From positions 1 through 10,738 of the forward strand of contig JBBSEC010000133.1 in the NCBI GenBank assembly GCA_038240075.1: a stretch of 10,738 bases of DNA, written 5' to 3'. Below are positions 1 to 6,724 of the stretch, piece after piece. Origin of the DNA: DATBAK01 sp038240075 (GTDB lineage: Bacteria; Actinomycetota; Acidimicrobiia; IMCC26256; PALSA-610). Position 1 is the stretch's first letter. Every line of letters begins with the position of its first letter. Both the position numbers and the translations under genes were made by a program. The notes below the pieces were generated by a model. It saw only the letters and a list, made by a program, of their open reading frames with translations, was not told the DNA's origin and ran no database searches.

Positions 1-1234
1 AGCCCGCCGAGAACAACGCTGCTGCGTCGCCGGCGCGTTTGCCAAAAACGATCGTCTCCGTGAGCGAGTTGCCACCCAGCCGATTGGCGCCGTGAAGGCC
101 GCCGGTGCACTCTCCGGCCGCGTACAGCCCGACCACTCTGGTGGCGTGGCTCTCGGGCTCTACCTCGATACCACCCATTGAGTAATGCGCGGTGGGCGCG
201 ACTTCCATTCGCTCACGCGAGATGTCGAGCATTTGGTACTCGATGAACTGACGATACATGCGTGGCAGCTTCTCGATGATGAGGTCTTTGGGCTGGTGCG
301 TAATGTCGAGGAATACACCGCCGTGCGGGCCGCCCCGGCCTTCTGTGATCTCGACGTAGTTTGCAAGCGCGACTCGGTCGCGCGTGCTGAGTTCCATGCG
401 CTTGGCGTCGTAGCGAGCCATGAAGCGTTCGTCGAGCGCGTTGTAGAGACGGCCACCCTCGCCCCGCACGGCTTCGGTTACCAGCGTGCCGGCGGCCTCC
501 TCGGGAGCGACCATGCCCGTCGGGTGGAACTGCACCAGTTCCATGTCCATGACGCGACATCCGGCGCGTAACGCGAGGGTGATCGCCTCGCCGAAGTTCT
601 CGTCACGACGCGAGGAACTTCGCCGCCAGACGCGCGTGTGGCCGCCGCCGCAGAGCACGACTGCGTCCGCGATGAATGCGGTACGGCTGCCGTCGTGCAA
701 GTCGAACGCAAGGGCCCCGAAGCAGGCGCCGTCGGCGATCAACAACCGCGATATGTAGTTCTCCTCGACGACTGGAATGCCCAGCGCGGCGACCTTGGTC
801 GCCAGCGTTTGCAGGATCGCGCGACCCGAGTAGTCGCCGGCGTAGCAGGTGCGCCGCCAGCGGTGGGCGCCGAAAAACCGTTGATCGATGCGACCGTCCT
901 CGGTGCGAGCGAACGCGCATCCCCACGCGGCTAGCTCCTCCACGGCCGCCGGCGCCTCGCGCACCAATATCTCGACGACGCGAGGATCACCGAGCAGGTA
1001 GCCCTCCCCGACGGTGTCGGCGAAGTGCTGCTGCCACGAGTCCTCCTCGTCTCGAGTGCCGAGGGCGGCGTTGATCCCTCCCGAAGCGAGCACCGTGTGC
1101 GCGTCGAGGCGGGACCGCTTCCCGACGACAACTACCTCTGCCCCCGCTTCGTGCGCGGCGATAGCGGCCCGCAGCCCGGCCCCGCCGGAGCCGATCACGA
1201 GGACGTTTGCTGTGTGGGTTCGTACGCTCGTCAC
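1..1234 (-). CDS. Succinate dehydrogenase/fumarate reductase flavoprotein subunit (SdhA/FrdA family), C-terminus cut by window edge
   Basis: I translated this from the reverse complement; 411 residues are present. The protein would oxidise succinate or reduce fumarate with a bound FAD, and normally works with an iron-sulfur subunit that should lie outside the window. Visible: a Rossmann FAD motif near the N-terminus (VLVIGSGGAG, residues 11-20); HTVLASGGIN with His46 at the usual covalent-FAD histidine position; GGHTRVWRRSSSRRDENFGE (197-216), as I recall from the SdhA branch of Actinobacteria and Archaea; QFHPTG with His237; TEAVRGEGG (253-261); STRDRV with a probable catalytic Arg285; HYSMGGI with His350; and GLYAAGECTGGLHGANRLGG (369-388). 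LGGNSLTETIVFGKRAG points to SdhA/FrdA rather than L-aspartate oxidase. The GTG start at 1234 was chosen because the dinucleotide-binding motif follows within ten residues; upstream GAGGAC is only a weak ribosome binding site. An in-frame TTG lies upstream at about 1270. Family assignment is firm; succinate versus fumarate direction cannot be told. Confidence 0.93.
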   Translation of the reverse strand, partial: MTSVRTHTANVLVIGSGGAGLRAAIAAHEAGAEVVVVGKRSRLDAHTVLASGGINAALGTRDEEDSWQQHFADTVGEGYLLGDPRVVEILVREAPAAVEELAAWGCAFARTEDGRIDQRFFGAHRWRRTCYAGDYSGRAILQTLATKVAALGIPVVEENYISRLLIADGACFGALAFDLHDGSRTAFIADAVVLCGGGHTRVWRRSSSRRDENFGEAITLALRAGCRVMDMELVQFHPTGMVAPEEAAGTLVTEAVRGEGGRLYNALDERFMARYDAKRMELSTRDRVALANYVEITEGRGGPHGGVFLDITHQPKDLIIEKLPRMYRQFIEYQMLDISRERMEVAPTAHYSMGGIEVEPESHATRVVGLYAAGECTGGLHGANRLGGNSLTETIVFGKRAGDAAALFSAG

Positions 1235-1811
1235 GCGACAAATCTGTCCTCGCGGAAGCCTCAGTATCAAGCGTGCAACCCCAATGCGACGAGTGCGCTG
1301 GCCCGCCTACCCGTGTTTCCCGTTGGGGCGAGGATCCGTTCGGAGGTGGAGACGTGGCGATCCCGGTTCGTGAGCAAGTTCCCAGGTGCCGAGCTCGAGA
1401 TCGTGGCGGTGGCGGGCATGCGGACTGCGCCGACCATCCTGGCCCAGTCGCGGCAGTAAGCAGGCTTTCCCGCGACAGCGAATGAGTCAGCGGGGTGGCC
1501 AAAGCCTCCGGTGACTGACCTTCGCGACCGTTCGGATCACGATTCCGCCCGACCCTCGAGGCGAACGTCACTCCAACACCTGCGTCTGCTCTGGTCGAGC
1601 CTGCGGTGCCTTCCGAGCAGCCGCGGGCAGAGCGAGAATCCCAACGCCTCGCAGTTCATCCACGGACACGGCATGCTGAACGCGGCCCTTTGGGAGGTCC
1701 CGGACACGCCGCAGACCCGCTCTTCGTCTTGTACGCTCCGGCGCTTCACGGCTGCGCATCATGCGCGACAACGCGCGCGAGCTGCCCGCCCGAAGACGAG
1801 TCTGAGCGGAG
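1235..1811. other. 577-base gap between permease and flavoprotein genes, with possible decayed coding fragments
   Basis: No intact gene is convincing here. Three short plus-strand stretches have the strong third-position G/C bias of coding DNA. The first runs from a GTG at 1313 to TAA at 1457-1459 (48 codons; includes FVSKFPGAELEIVAVAGMRT). The second is at about 1634-1713 in the same frame (includes ASQFIHGHGMLNAALWEVP). The third is in another frame at about 1746-1805, ending TGA (includes LRIMRDNARELPARRRV). I do not recognise any of them. They may be pieces of one or more decayed plus-strand genes, or chance open frames in GC-rich DNA. No tRNA, classical terminator or repeat is evident. 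Both flanking genes are on the minus strand, so the flavoprotein promoter must also lie here; I could not identify it. Confidence 0.4.
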
Positions 1812-4235
1812 CTATTCCGTTGCGAGCGTCTGTGCCACCGGTCGCTTCGCGACTCGGCGCGCCGGCCACCACGCGATCGCGTTGGCGAGAACGACTGTCC
1901 CGCCGAGTGCGACTGCCATCGGGATCCACGGCCACGCCGCGTCGTCGGCGACTCCGTAGGCGTCGGCGATACGCGCCCAGACCACATGGCCGAGCAGGAT
2001 CCCGACTGGCGCGCCGACGACGACGCCTACGATCGCGAGCATCGTCGCCTGCAACGCGACGATGCGAGCGATCTGCCCGGGCGTGCATCCGAGCGCGCGC
2101 AGTACCGCCAAGTCGTGACCGCGGCGGCGCACGGAGAGCACGATCAGATGGCCGACTGCGAGCAACGCGATCACGACCAGGAACCCGGCGAGCGCCCACG
2201 GCAGCCGGTGGAGCTGGCGGAGTTGCTCGATCTCCGCGTGTGCGACCGGACCGCCGGGCGAATCGCCGTTGTTCAGCGCCCTCAGCCGCTGCATCGCGGC
2301 CGACCGGTCGGCGCCGGACCGGAAGGTCACCGCATACTGTGAGTCGTCGCCGCCGGTCGCTACGAGCCTCAGGGTGCGCACGCCCCCGTCGGTGAACAGC
2401 GCGCCGTCGGCCAGCGCGTAGTTGCTCGTGGTCGCGGGGAACAGCGCGGTGCCGACCACACGCACCGACTTGCCTTCGATGTCGACCGCGCCGCCGATCG
2501 CCGCGCCCGCGCGCTGCAGGGTCTTGGCGCCGAGTGCAACCTCGTCGGGGCCGGCCGGCGCGCGACCGCGCACGATGACGAACCCGCGGTCGCCCTTCAC
2601 GAATCGCTCGGCGAAGCGCGGCACGGTGTGTCCGTTCACGCGGGGCTCATAGTCGATCCACACCTGGGTCACCGCACTTACGTCGGGGTCAGCCAACAGC
2701 CGATCGGCACCTCTCGGGTCGCGCGCGACCGTTTGGCCGGCGTCGAGCCCGCGGACGAACACGTCCCATCCCCAACCCTGGCGCGCGGGTTCGGCCGTGA
2801 GCCGGTTGAGCGACGCGGAGAAGACCGCGACACCGATCACACCTGCCATCGCGAGGGCAGTAGCTGCGGCGGCCGAGCGCAGCGGGATCGCGCGGCGACC
2901 GCGCCCAACTTCAGTAACCATGCTCGCCGCGGTGGCGGTGGTGACCCCACCGATGCTAAGTCGGTGCGCGATTGCTGCTTGCCGGGTCGTACCCGGTGCG
3001 CGCATGCGCCCGACCCAGAGGGCGGCTGCGGCCGAGGTCACGAGGACCACGGCGGCCAGGACGGCCCCGCCCCCGAGAAGAACCGTGGCGTCGAATTCGA
3101 GCCCGCGGGCGAACTCGCCGCGGCGGGCGGTGCCGATCGGCATCCAGTTCGATCCCAGCCACGCGCCGAGCATTGCCAGCAACGCTCCGATGGCCGCCAC
3201 CGGCACGAGCGGCGCGCACGTGTCGACGACGCGAGCCGTGCGCGTCGCGCCGAAGACGCGCAATACCCCGCGGTCGTCGGTCCCGCGGTCGGCGTTGCGC
3301 GCCAACACCTGGGACATCAAGACCAATCCGACGAGCGCTGCGACCCCGGCGAATACCAGCAGACCGTTGGCCAGCACGCCCGCGGTCGAGCGGAGGGCGT
3401 CGATGACCGACGTAAACGTGTTCCTGTCGGTGATCGCGTCGCCCGGTACCGCCTTCGTGACGGCCGCTTCGAACTGGACATCGGTGATACCGGGCCGGTA
3501 GCGCACCATCACCGTCGGTTGCCATTGGATGGTCGTGCGGTACTTGCGGAAGAAAGCCGGCGTCAAGAAGTTGAAGAACACGACGTGCGATGCCGCACCG
3601 ACCTCGAAGAGGCTGCGCGTGATCCCCACGACGCGCAGCTGGATATGCGGCCCCTGCAGCATCGAGAGGTCGATGCGGTCGCGGTTCAGAGTCTGGATGG
3701 TCGCCTTGCACAGCGCCGAGCCGACCGGCGGCGCATTGGCGTCGAGGCAAACCCATTGCGCCGTACTGGGCGACGCGACGTCGAAGGTTCCGCCGACACC
3801 AAGGCCCAACGCCGCCGCGGTCGTCTCGGACAGCGCGATCTCGTCCGCCGCGTCGGGGTTCGCGGCCCGACCCCGCAGAACCCGGTAACCGAGCAGGTCG
3901 GTACCGAATCCGGGGTCGACCGGCGATCCGGCCACCGCGTATCCCTGGCTCGTGAAGAGGCCCATCAGCGCCAGGCGCTTGCCCACCGCCACCTCGGGCA
4001 ACCGCGTAATCGCGCCCAGTTCGGCGAGCGAGAAGTTGTTGCCCAGCACGACGTACGCGTCGGCGTTCTTGGTGATCCGATCGGCGCGATCGATGCTGCT
4101 CCGGGTCCGACGTGCCCCGGCGGCTGCCGTCAGCACCACCGCGCCCGTGAGACCGACGAGCAGTGTCAGGGCGCAAAGCGCGGGCCATCGGCGCCGCCAC
4201 TCCGATCGCGCCCGCAACCAGATCACAGTACCCAT
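1812..4235 (-). CDS. FtsX-family ABC transporter permease with two extracytoplasmic-loop/FtsX modules
   Basis: 807 residues, a normal size for the actinobacterial two-module FtsX/MacB-like permeases. The first membrane helix is at about 18-40 (LTLLVGLTGAVVLTAAAGAR), followed by a large extracytoplasmic domain (about 45-285). Then come helices at about 288-310, 338-362 and 384-408, which form the first FtsX domain. A second set starts with a helix at about 453-475, an extracytoplasmic domain (about 480-675) and helices at about 678-701, 725-751 and 770-790. The last FtsX domain carries the typical RRRGHDLAVLRALGCTPGQI (703-722) coupling segment and ends WWPARRVAKRP. The start ATG at 4235 was preferred over an open-frame extension upstream because MGTVIWLRARSEWRRRW followed by the first helix is the usual N-terminus; no strong ribosome binding site is visible. 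Such permeases need a separate ATPase. None adjoins it; the one at 6717 is the likely partner. Substrate unknown. Confidence 0.92.
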   Translation of the reverse strand: MGTVIWLRARSEWRRRWPALCALTLLVGLTGAVVLTAAAGARRTRSSIDRADRITKNADAYVVLGNNFSLAELGAITRLPEVAVGKRLALMGLFTSQGYAVAGSPVDPGFGTDLLGYRVLRGRAANPDAADEIALSETTAAALGLGVGGTFDVASPSTAQWVCLDANAPPVGSALCKATIQTLNRDRIDLSMLQGPHIQLRVVGITRSLFEVGAASHVVFFNFLTPAFFRKYRTTIQWQPTVMVRYRPGITDVQFEAAVTKAVPGDAITDRNTFTSVIDALRSTAGVLANGLLVFAGVAALVGLVLMSQVLARNADRGTDDRGVLRVFGATRTARVVDTCAPLVPVAAIGALLAMLGAWLGSNWMPIGTARRGEFARGLEFDATVLLGGGAVLAAVVLVTSAAAALWVGRMRAPGTTRQAAIAHRLSIGGVTTATAASMVTEVGRGRRAIPLRSAAAATALAMAGVIGVAVFSASLNRLTAEPARQGWGWDVFVRGLDAGQTVARDPRGADRLLADPDVSAVTQVWIDYEPRVNGHTVPRFAERFVKGDRGFVIVRGRAPAGPDEVALGAKTLQRAGAAIGGAVDIEGKSVRVVGTALFPATTSNYALADGALFTDGGVRTLRLVATGGDDSQYAVTFRSGADRSAAMQRLRALNNGDSPGGPVAHAEIEQLRQLHRLPWALAGFLVVIALLAVGHLIVLSVRRRGHDLAVLRALGCTPGQIARIVALQATMLAIVGVVVGAPVGILLGHVVWARIADAYGVADDAAWPWIPMAVALGGTVVLANAIAWWPARRVAKRPVAQTLATE

Positions 4236-4290
4236 CAGGCCACGCGACGCCGCGTTCGGGCAAGGGTGTAATCCGCCCGGCGGTCGGGTG

Positions 4291-4392
4291 CTAGCCCCCC
4301 TGGCCCCGGGTGTGCCCGACCCGGGAGACGAGCCCGAGCTCCAGCAAGTGACGCAGCACCTCCGAGACCGTCGGCCCCGACAGACCGGACGC
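4291..4392 (-). pseudogene. Winged-helix fragment resembling the N-terminus of a ROK-family transcriptional repressor
   Basis: On the minus strand, 33 codons between two in-frame stops (TAA at 4393-4395, TAG at 4291-4293) read ASGLSGPTVSEVLRHLLELG, then LVSRVGHTRGQGG. This is the helix-turn-helix plus wing pattern seen at the N-terminus of ROK-family regulators, where GLSRPTVS is followed by a hydrophobic helix and a GLV turn. The sugar-binding/kinase part, which normally follows over about 300 residues, is absent: the permease gene starts 55 bases downstream. It has no start codon and no ribosome binding site, so it should not be expressed as a protein. A MarR- or GntR-like origin is possible. 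The match rests on pattern memory of the family and is short. Confidence 0.5.
4305..4325. other. GC-rich inverted repeat upstream of the permease gene
   Basis: CCCGGGT at 4305-4311 and ACCCGGG at 4319-4325 are exact reverse complements separated by 7 bases. It lies 70 bases upstream of the permease start, inside the ROK-like fragment. It could form a hairpin in the permease leader or be a protein-binding palindrome. In DNA this rich in G and C, a 7-base stem can easily be chance. Confidence 0.25.
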
Positions 4393-4421
4393 TTAGGCGG
4401 GTCACGGCAACGGGCCGTGTC

Positions 4422-4680
4422 ATGATCCACGCGTCGACTGGCGGCGACGCCGACCTGTGGAAAGACGGTGAGATCGTGGCCCTCCATGTCGACGCGTTCG
4501 ATGCCGACCGACGCGCAGGATGGAGCGTGTCAGTGCCGGAACCGCACGGGAAGCCACGAACCTCCTCGGAGCCGGAACGATCTCGCGTGCGCCCTGGCCA
4601 CCGGCGGCGGAAACGTCATCGCCTTATCCACCGACCTCATCTGTGGCCAACGGTTCGGACCGGCGATCGGCGGGAGTTAG
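4422..4680 (+). pseudogene. Pyridoxamine 5'-phosphate oxidase-like (PPOX fold) gene remnant broken by two frameshifts
   Basis: Three consecutive pieces in three frames read like one flavin/F420-binding split-barrel protein. The first, from the ATG at 4422, has WKDGEIVALHVDAFDADRRA followed by GWSV, the typical central strand and loop. About 4535 the sense moves to another frame: GTAREATNLLGAG, then ISRAPWPPA, matching the family's G-x-AREV plus PW-x-P region. About 4612 it moves again to NVIALSTDLICGQRFGP and stops at TAG 4678-4680, matching the usual C-terminal I-x-x-x-x-(I/V)-TGRRFG ending. Each change equals loss of one base (or gain of two). The N-terminal third of the usual domain (about 130-150 residues) is missing, so the gene is also 5'-truncated. 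No ribosome binding site precedes the ATG. Function is almost certainly lost; homology is inferred from remembered family patterns. Confidence 0.65.
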
Positions 4681-4855
4681 ACCGATCTCGGAGCACCCGC
4701 CGAGCGGCTGCCGGTTCGGGATGCGACGCCGAGACGAACGAGCGGATCGAGAATTGGCCGCGACCGATACCACTGCACGAGCGCGCCCCGCCGCACAGTC
4801 CTCAACTGCGACCAGTACCCGCATTGCTTGCTCCTCGCGAACCTCGCCCGCGCAA
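4681..4855. other. Spacer between two pseudogenes, no recognisable gene
   Basis: Nothing here supports a working gene. On the minus strand, AGGAG sits six bases before an ATG at 4824 and opens 66 codons starting MRVLVAVEDC, but third-position base use is not coding-like after the first ten codons and the frame runs into the antisense of the PPOX remnant. It may be the preserved beginning of a lost gene or chance. Confidence 0.4.
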
Positions 4856-5248
4856 TCAAGCCCAATGTGTGCTCATCGAGCCGCGGTGGTTCGGCGGGCG
4901 CGCAGCATCGAGCCGCGGGCCTTGTCCGAGTGCCGCGGAGGGTCTGGCGAGGTCTGCGCGGACGCGCGATGAATGGCCCTCGGCACGGCGCACCGTCGTG
5001 GCGCCCATGACGCTGCCGTCGAGGTAGCCGGCGTCGCGGATCGTTCCGTCGACCACCTCGACCCATGCGTAGAGTCGGTTCGCGAACCGGAACCGATCGT
5101 CGCGCGCTATCTGCTCGAGGTCGTACAGGACGTCGGGCGGCCGCGCGTCGTAGTGCGTGAACCCAGACTCGAAGACCGCCTTGTTCACTCCGGTGACGGC
5201 TTCCGACGGGATCCACGACAGGCTCGTGTCGGTGGTTCGATGCGCAAT
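4856..5248 (-). pseudogene. Conserved hypothetical protein, 5' part only, with ATT where the start codon should be
   Basis: Codons from 5248 down to about 4988 encode 86 residues with strong coding character after the ATT: AHRTTDTSLSWIPSEAV, NKAVFESGFTHYDARPPDVL, RFRFANRLYAWVEV and GYLDGSVMGATTVR. I recall this as the start of a conserved actinobacterial protein of unknown function, normally about 250 residues. After 4988 the sequence in all three frames loses that character; the open frame runs to TGA at 4856-4858, giving 130 codons. GGAGGG at 5255-5260 lies six bases before ATT, exactly where ATG, GTG or TTG would be expected; there is no normal start in frame nearby. Either ATT is used, as in a few known genes such as infC, or the start was lost by mutation. 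With the missing C-terminus, a pseudogene is more likely. No membrane segment or known catalytic motif is visible. Confidence 0.65.
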
Positions 5249-5254
5249 TTTGGA

Positions 5255-5260
5255 CCCTCC
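5255..5260 (-). promoter_or_regulatory. Ribosome binding site in front of an ATT codon
   Basis: GGAGGG on the minus strand, six bases upstream of ATT at 5248. It fixes the original start of the hypothetical gene even though no standard start codon is present. Confidence 0.55.
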
Positions 5261-5404
5261 GTTCGCTTGACGCGTCGTACGGTACGCAAAGTCATCCCGG
5301 CTGCGCAGGCTGAAGGCCGGTGTCGCGAGAGTGGTGGTAGCACCCCGGCCGCGGGGTGCCGCCCGCCTTGTGCGAATGCCCTCCGACCCGTTCCAATTCA
5401 CCGT
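5261..5404 (+). promoter_or_regulatory. Leader of the cyclase-ABC-kinase operon; candidate promoter elements
   Basis: This 144-base stretch must hold the promoter of the plus-strand operon. TTGACG at 5267-5272 resembles a -35 box, but no good -10 hexamer follows at 16-18 bases. CGTAC and GTACG flank one base at 5276-5286 and could be a small operator. Both suggestions come from inspection only. No clear ribosome binding site precedes the GTG at 5405. Confidence 0.25.
5340..5359. other. Perfect 8-bp stem hairpin in the divergent intergenic region
   Basis: GCACCCCG (5340-5347) and CGGGGTGC (5352-5359) are exact reverse complements with a 4-base loop GCCG. It starts 65 bases before the cyclase start. 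There is no T-tract on either side, so it is not a classical terminator. It could be a leader hairpin, an operator or a leftover terminator. Confidence 0.5.
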
Positions 5405-6724
5405 GTGATCACCGTGTTCCTCGCCGACGACTCCCTCCTCGTGCGGGAGGGCGTTCGGGCCCTGCTCGCGATGCAGCCCGACCTCGAGGTCGTCGGCGTC
5501 GCCGAGGACCTCGACGGTCTGGTCGCGGGCGCGGCCGAGACCCAGCCGAACGTCGTCGTCACCGACATCCGGATGCCGCCGAACTTCCAGAACGAGGGCA
5601 TCGAGGCCGCCAAGCTCGTGCGCATGCGCAATCCGGGGACGGGCGTGGTGGTGCTGTCGCAATACGACGAGCCCGAGTACGCGATCGCGCTGCTCGCAGA
5701 CGGAGCCGCCGGCTACGCCTATCTGTTGAAGGACCGGGTCGGCGATGGCGACCAGCTCGTACGCGCGGTGCGCGAGGTCGCGACCGGCGGCAGCATGCTC
5801 GACCCCGTCATCGTCGCCGCGATCGTCAATCCGGCCCACACCGAAGGCGAGCTCGACGAGCGCGAGGAGCAATTGCTGCAATGGATCGGCGAAGGCCGCC
5901 CCGTCAAAGCCATCGCGACCGCATTGGACATCACGCCCGAGGCCGCCAACGACGCGGCCGAAGAACTGTTCTTGAAACTCGCGAAGGAGGCGAGCGCCGG
6001 ACGCGAGAGCGCGTTGCGGCGCCTTCGCCTGTTGCAGAAGGCGATCGTCGACCGGGAAGAGCAAGGCGAGACATTGCGACGTATGCTGCCCGGCGGATTG
6101 GCCGAAAAGCTCCGCGACGAAGGCCGCGCGATCGGTGAGACCGAGCGACTGACGGTCACCGTCCTCATGTCCGACGTCCGTGGGTATTCGGGCATCGCCG
6201 AACGCGTGGAACCGACACCGCTGGCCGGGATGCTCAATACACACCGCGCCGAGATGAACGTGGCGATCCTCGCCGAGCTGGGGACCGTGATGCAGTACGT
6301 GGGCGATGCCGTGATGGCGGTCTTCGGCGCACCGTTCCCGCAGGCCGACCATGCCGACCGGGCGTTGGCCGCGGCGATCGGGATGCACGACCGCCAACAC
6401 GTGGTCAACGAGCGGTGGTGTGCCGAAGGGCTCCCGGAGTTCGGGCTCGGCATCGGTCTGTCGACCGGCGAGGTCGCGGCCGCGCTGCTGGGTTCCGCGG
6501 CGCGCATGGAGTACACGCTCGTCGGCGACACCGTGAATCTCGCGCAACGATTGCAAGACCTCGCCCGACCGGCGGGCACCACCGTCTTGAGCGGGCCGAC
6601 GGCGGCAGCGATCGCCGGACCGCTCGACCTCGAGCCGATGGGCGAACACATCGTAAAGGGCCGGGAGACACCCGTAGAGGCCTACCGTCTACGGATACGA
6701 CAGGAAAGGCAATCCGATGCATGA
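5405..6724 (+). CDS. Response regulator receiver - degenerate LuxR-type HTH - class III adenylate/guanylate cyclase fusion protein
   Basis: 439 residues, probably soluble. Receiver at about 1-130: acidic pair D8/D9, phosphoacceptor D54 in VVTDIRMPP, S85 and K109. Residues 150-195 align by eye with the NarL/LuxR DNA-binding domain (LDEREEQLLQWIGEGRPVKA for LTPREREVLEQMAQGRNNIG), but the recognition helix has become TPEAANDAAEELFLKL, lacking the basic positions. A charged helix with RRMLPGGLAEKLR leads to the cyclase domain (about 245-430): MSDVRGYS gives metal ligand D257, YVGDAVMAVFGAP gives D301, and EYTLVGDTVNLAQRL gives T371, N378 and R382. T371 suggests ATP as substrate. The lysine usually four residues before D301 is Q297. 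GTG at 5405 was chosen as the last start before the first receiver strand; GTG at 5414 is possible. The stop overlaps the ABC gene start, indicating coupled translation. It should make a cyclic nucleotide under phosphorylation control. Confidence 0.9.
   Translation: MITVFLADDSLLVREGVRALLAMQPDLEVVGVAEDLDGLVAGAAETQPNVVVTDIRMPPNFQNEGIEAAKLVRMRNPGTGVVVLSQYDEPEYAIALLADGAAGYAYLLKDRVGDGDQLVRAVREVATGGSMLDPVIVAAIVNPAHTEGELDEREEQLLQWIGEGRPVKAIATALDITPEAANDAAEELFLKLAKEASAGRESALRRLRLLQKAIVDREEQGETLRRMLPGGLAEKLRDEGRAIGETERLTVTVLMSDVRGYSGIAERVEPTPLAGMLNTHRAEMNVAILAELGTVMQYVGDAVMAVFGAPFPQADHADRALAAAIGMHDRQHVVNERWCAEGLPEFGLGIGLSTGEVAAALLGSAARMEYTLVGDTVNLAQRLQDLARPAGTTVLSGPTAAAIAGPLDLEPMGEHIVKGRETPVEAYRLRIRQERQSDA

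Noticed and set aside
1766..1783. GCGCG/CGCGC hairpin downstream of the permease as a terminator
   Set aside because: Short stem of low-complexity sequence with no T-run; expected by chance in this composition.
2628..4271. Long plus-strand open frame (547 codons) opposite the permease
   Set aside because: It is antisense to a clear FtsX-family permease; its composition (Arg, Asp, His-rich, no domains) is what the complement of GC-rich coding DNA gives.
4236..4487. Upstream in-frame extension of the permease
   Set aside because: It is Arg/Cys-rich, overlaps the ROK-like fragment in another frame and the PPOX remnant in antisense; MGTVIWLRAR is the natural N-terminus.
4624..4824. Minus-strand ORF beginning MRVLVAVEDC with a good AGGAG
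   Set aside because: The start looks real, but third-position base use is not coding-like and the frame overlaps the PPOX remnant in antisense. At most the beginning of a lost gene.
4973..5404. Upstream in-frame extension of the cyclase protein
   Set aside because: The extension is antisense to the hypothetical remnant and contains the hairpin; the receiver fold starts directly at the GTG at 5405.
5249..6649. Minus-strand open frame running through the cyclase gene into the hypothetical remnant
   Set aside because: The part beyond 5249 is the complement of the cyclase gene; only the stretch from 5248 downward shows its own coding signature and a ribosome binding site.
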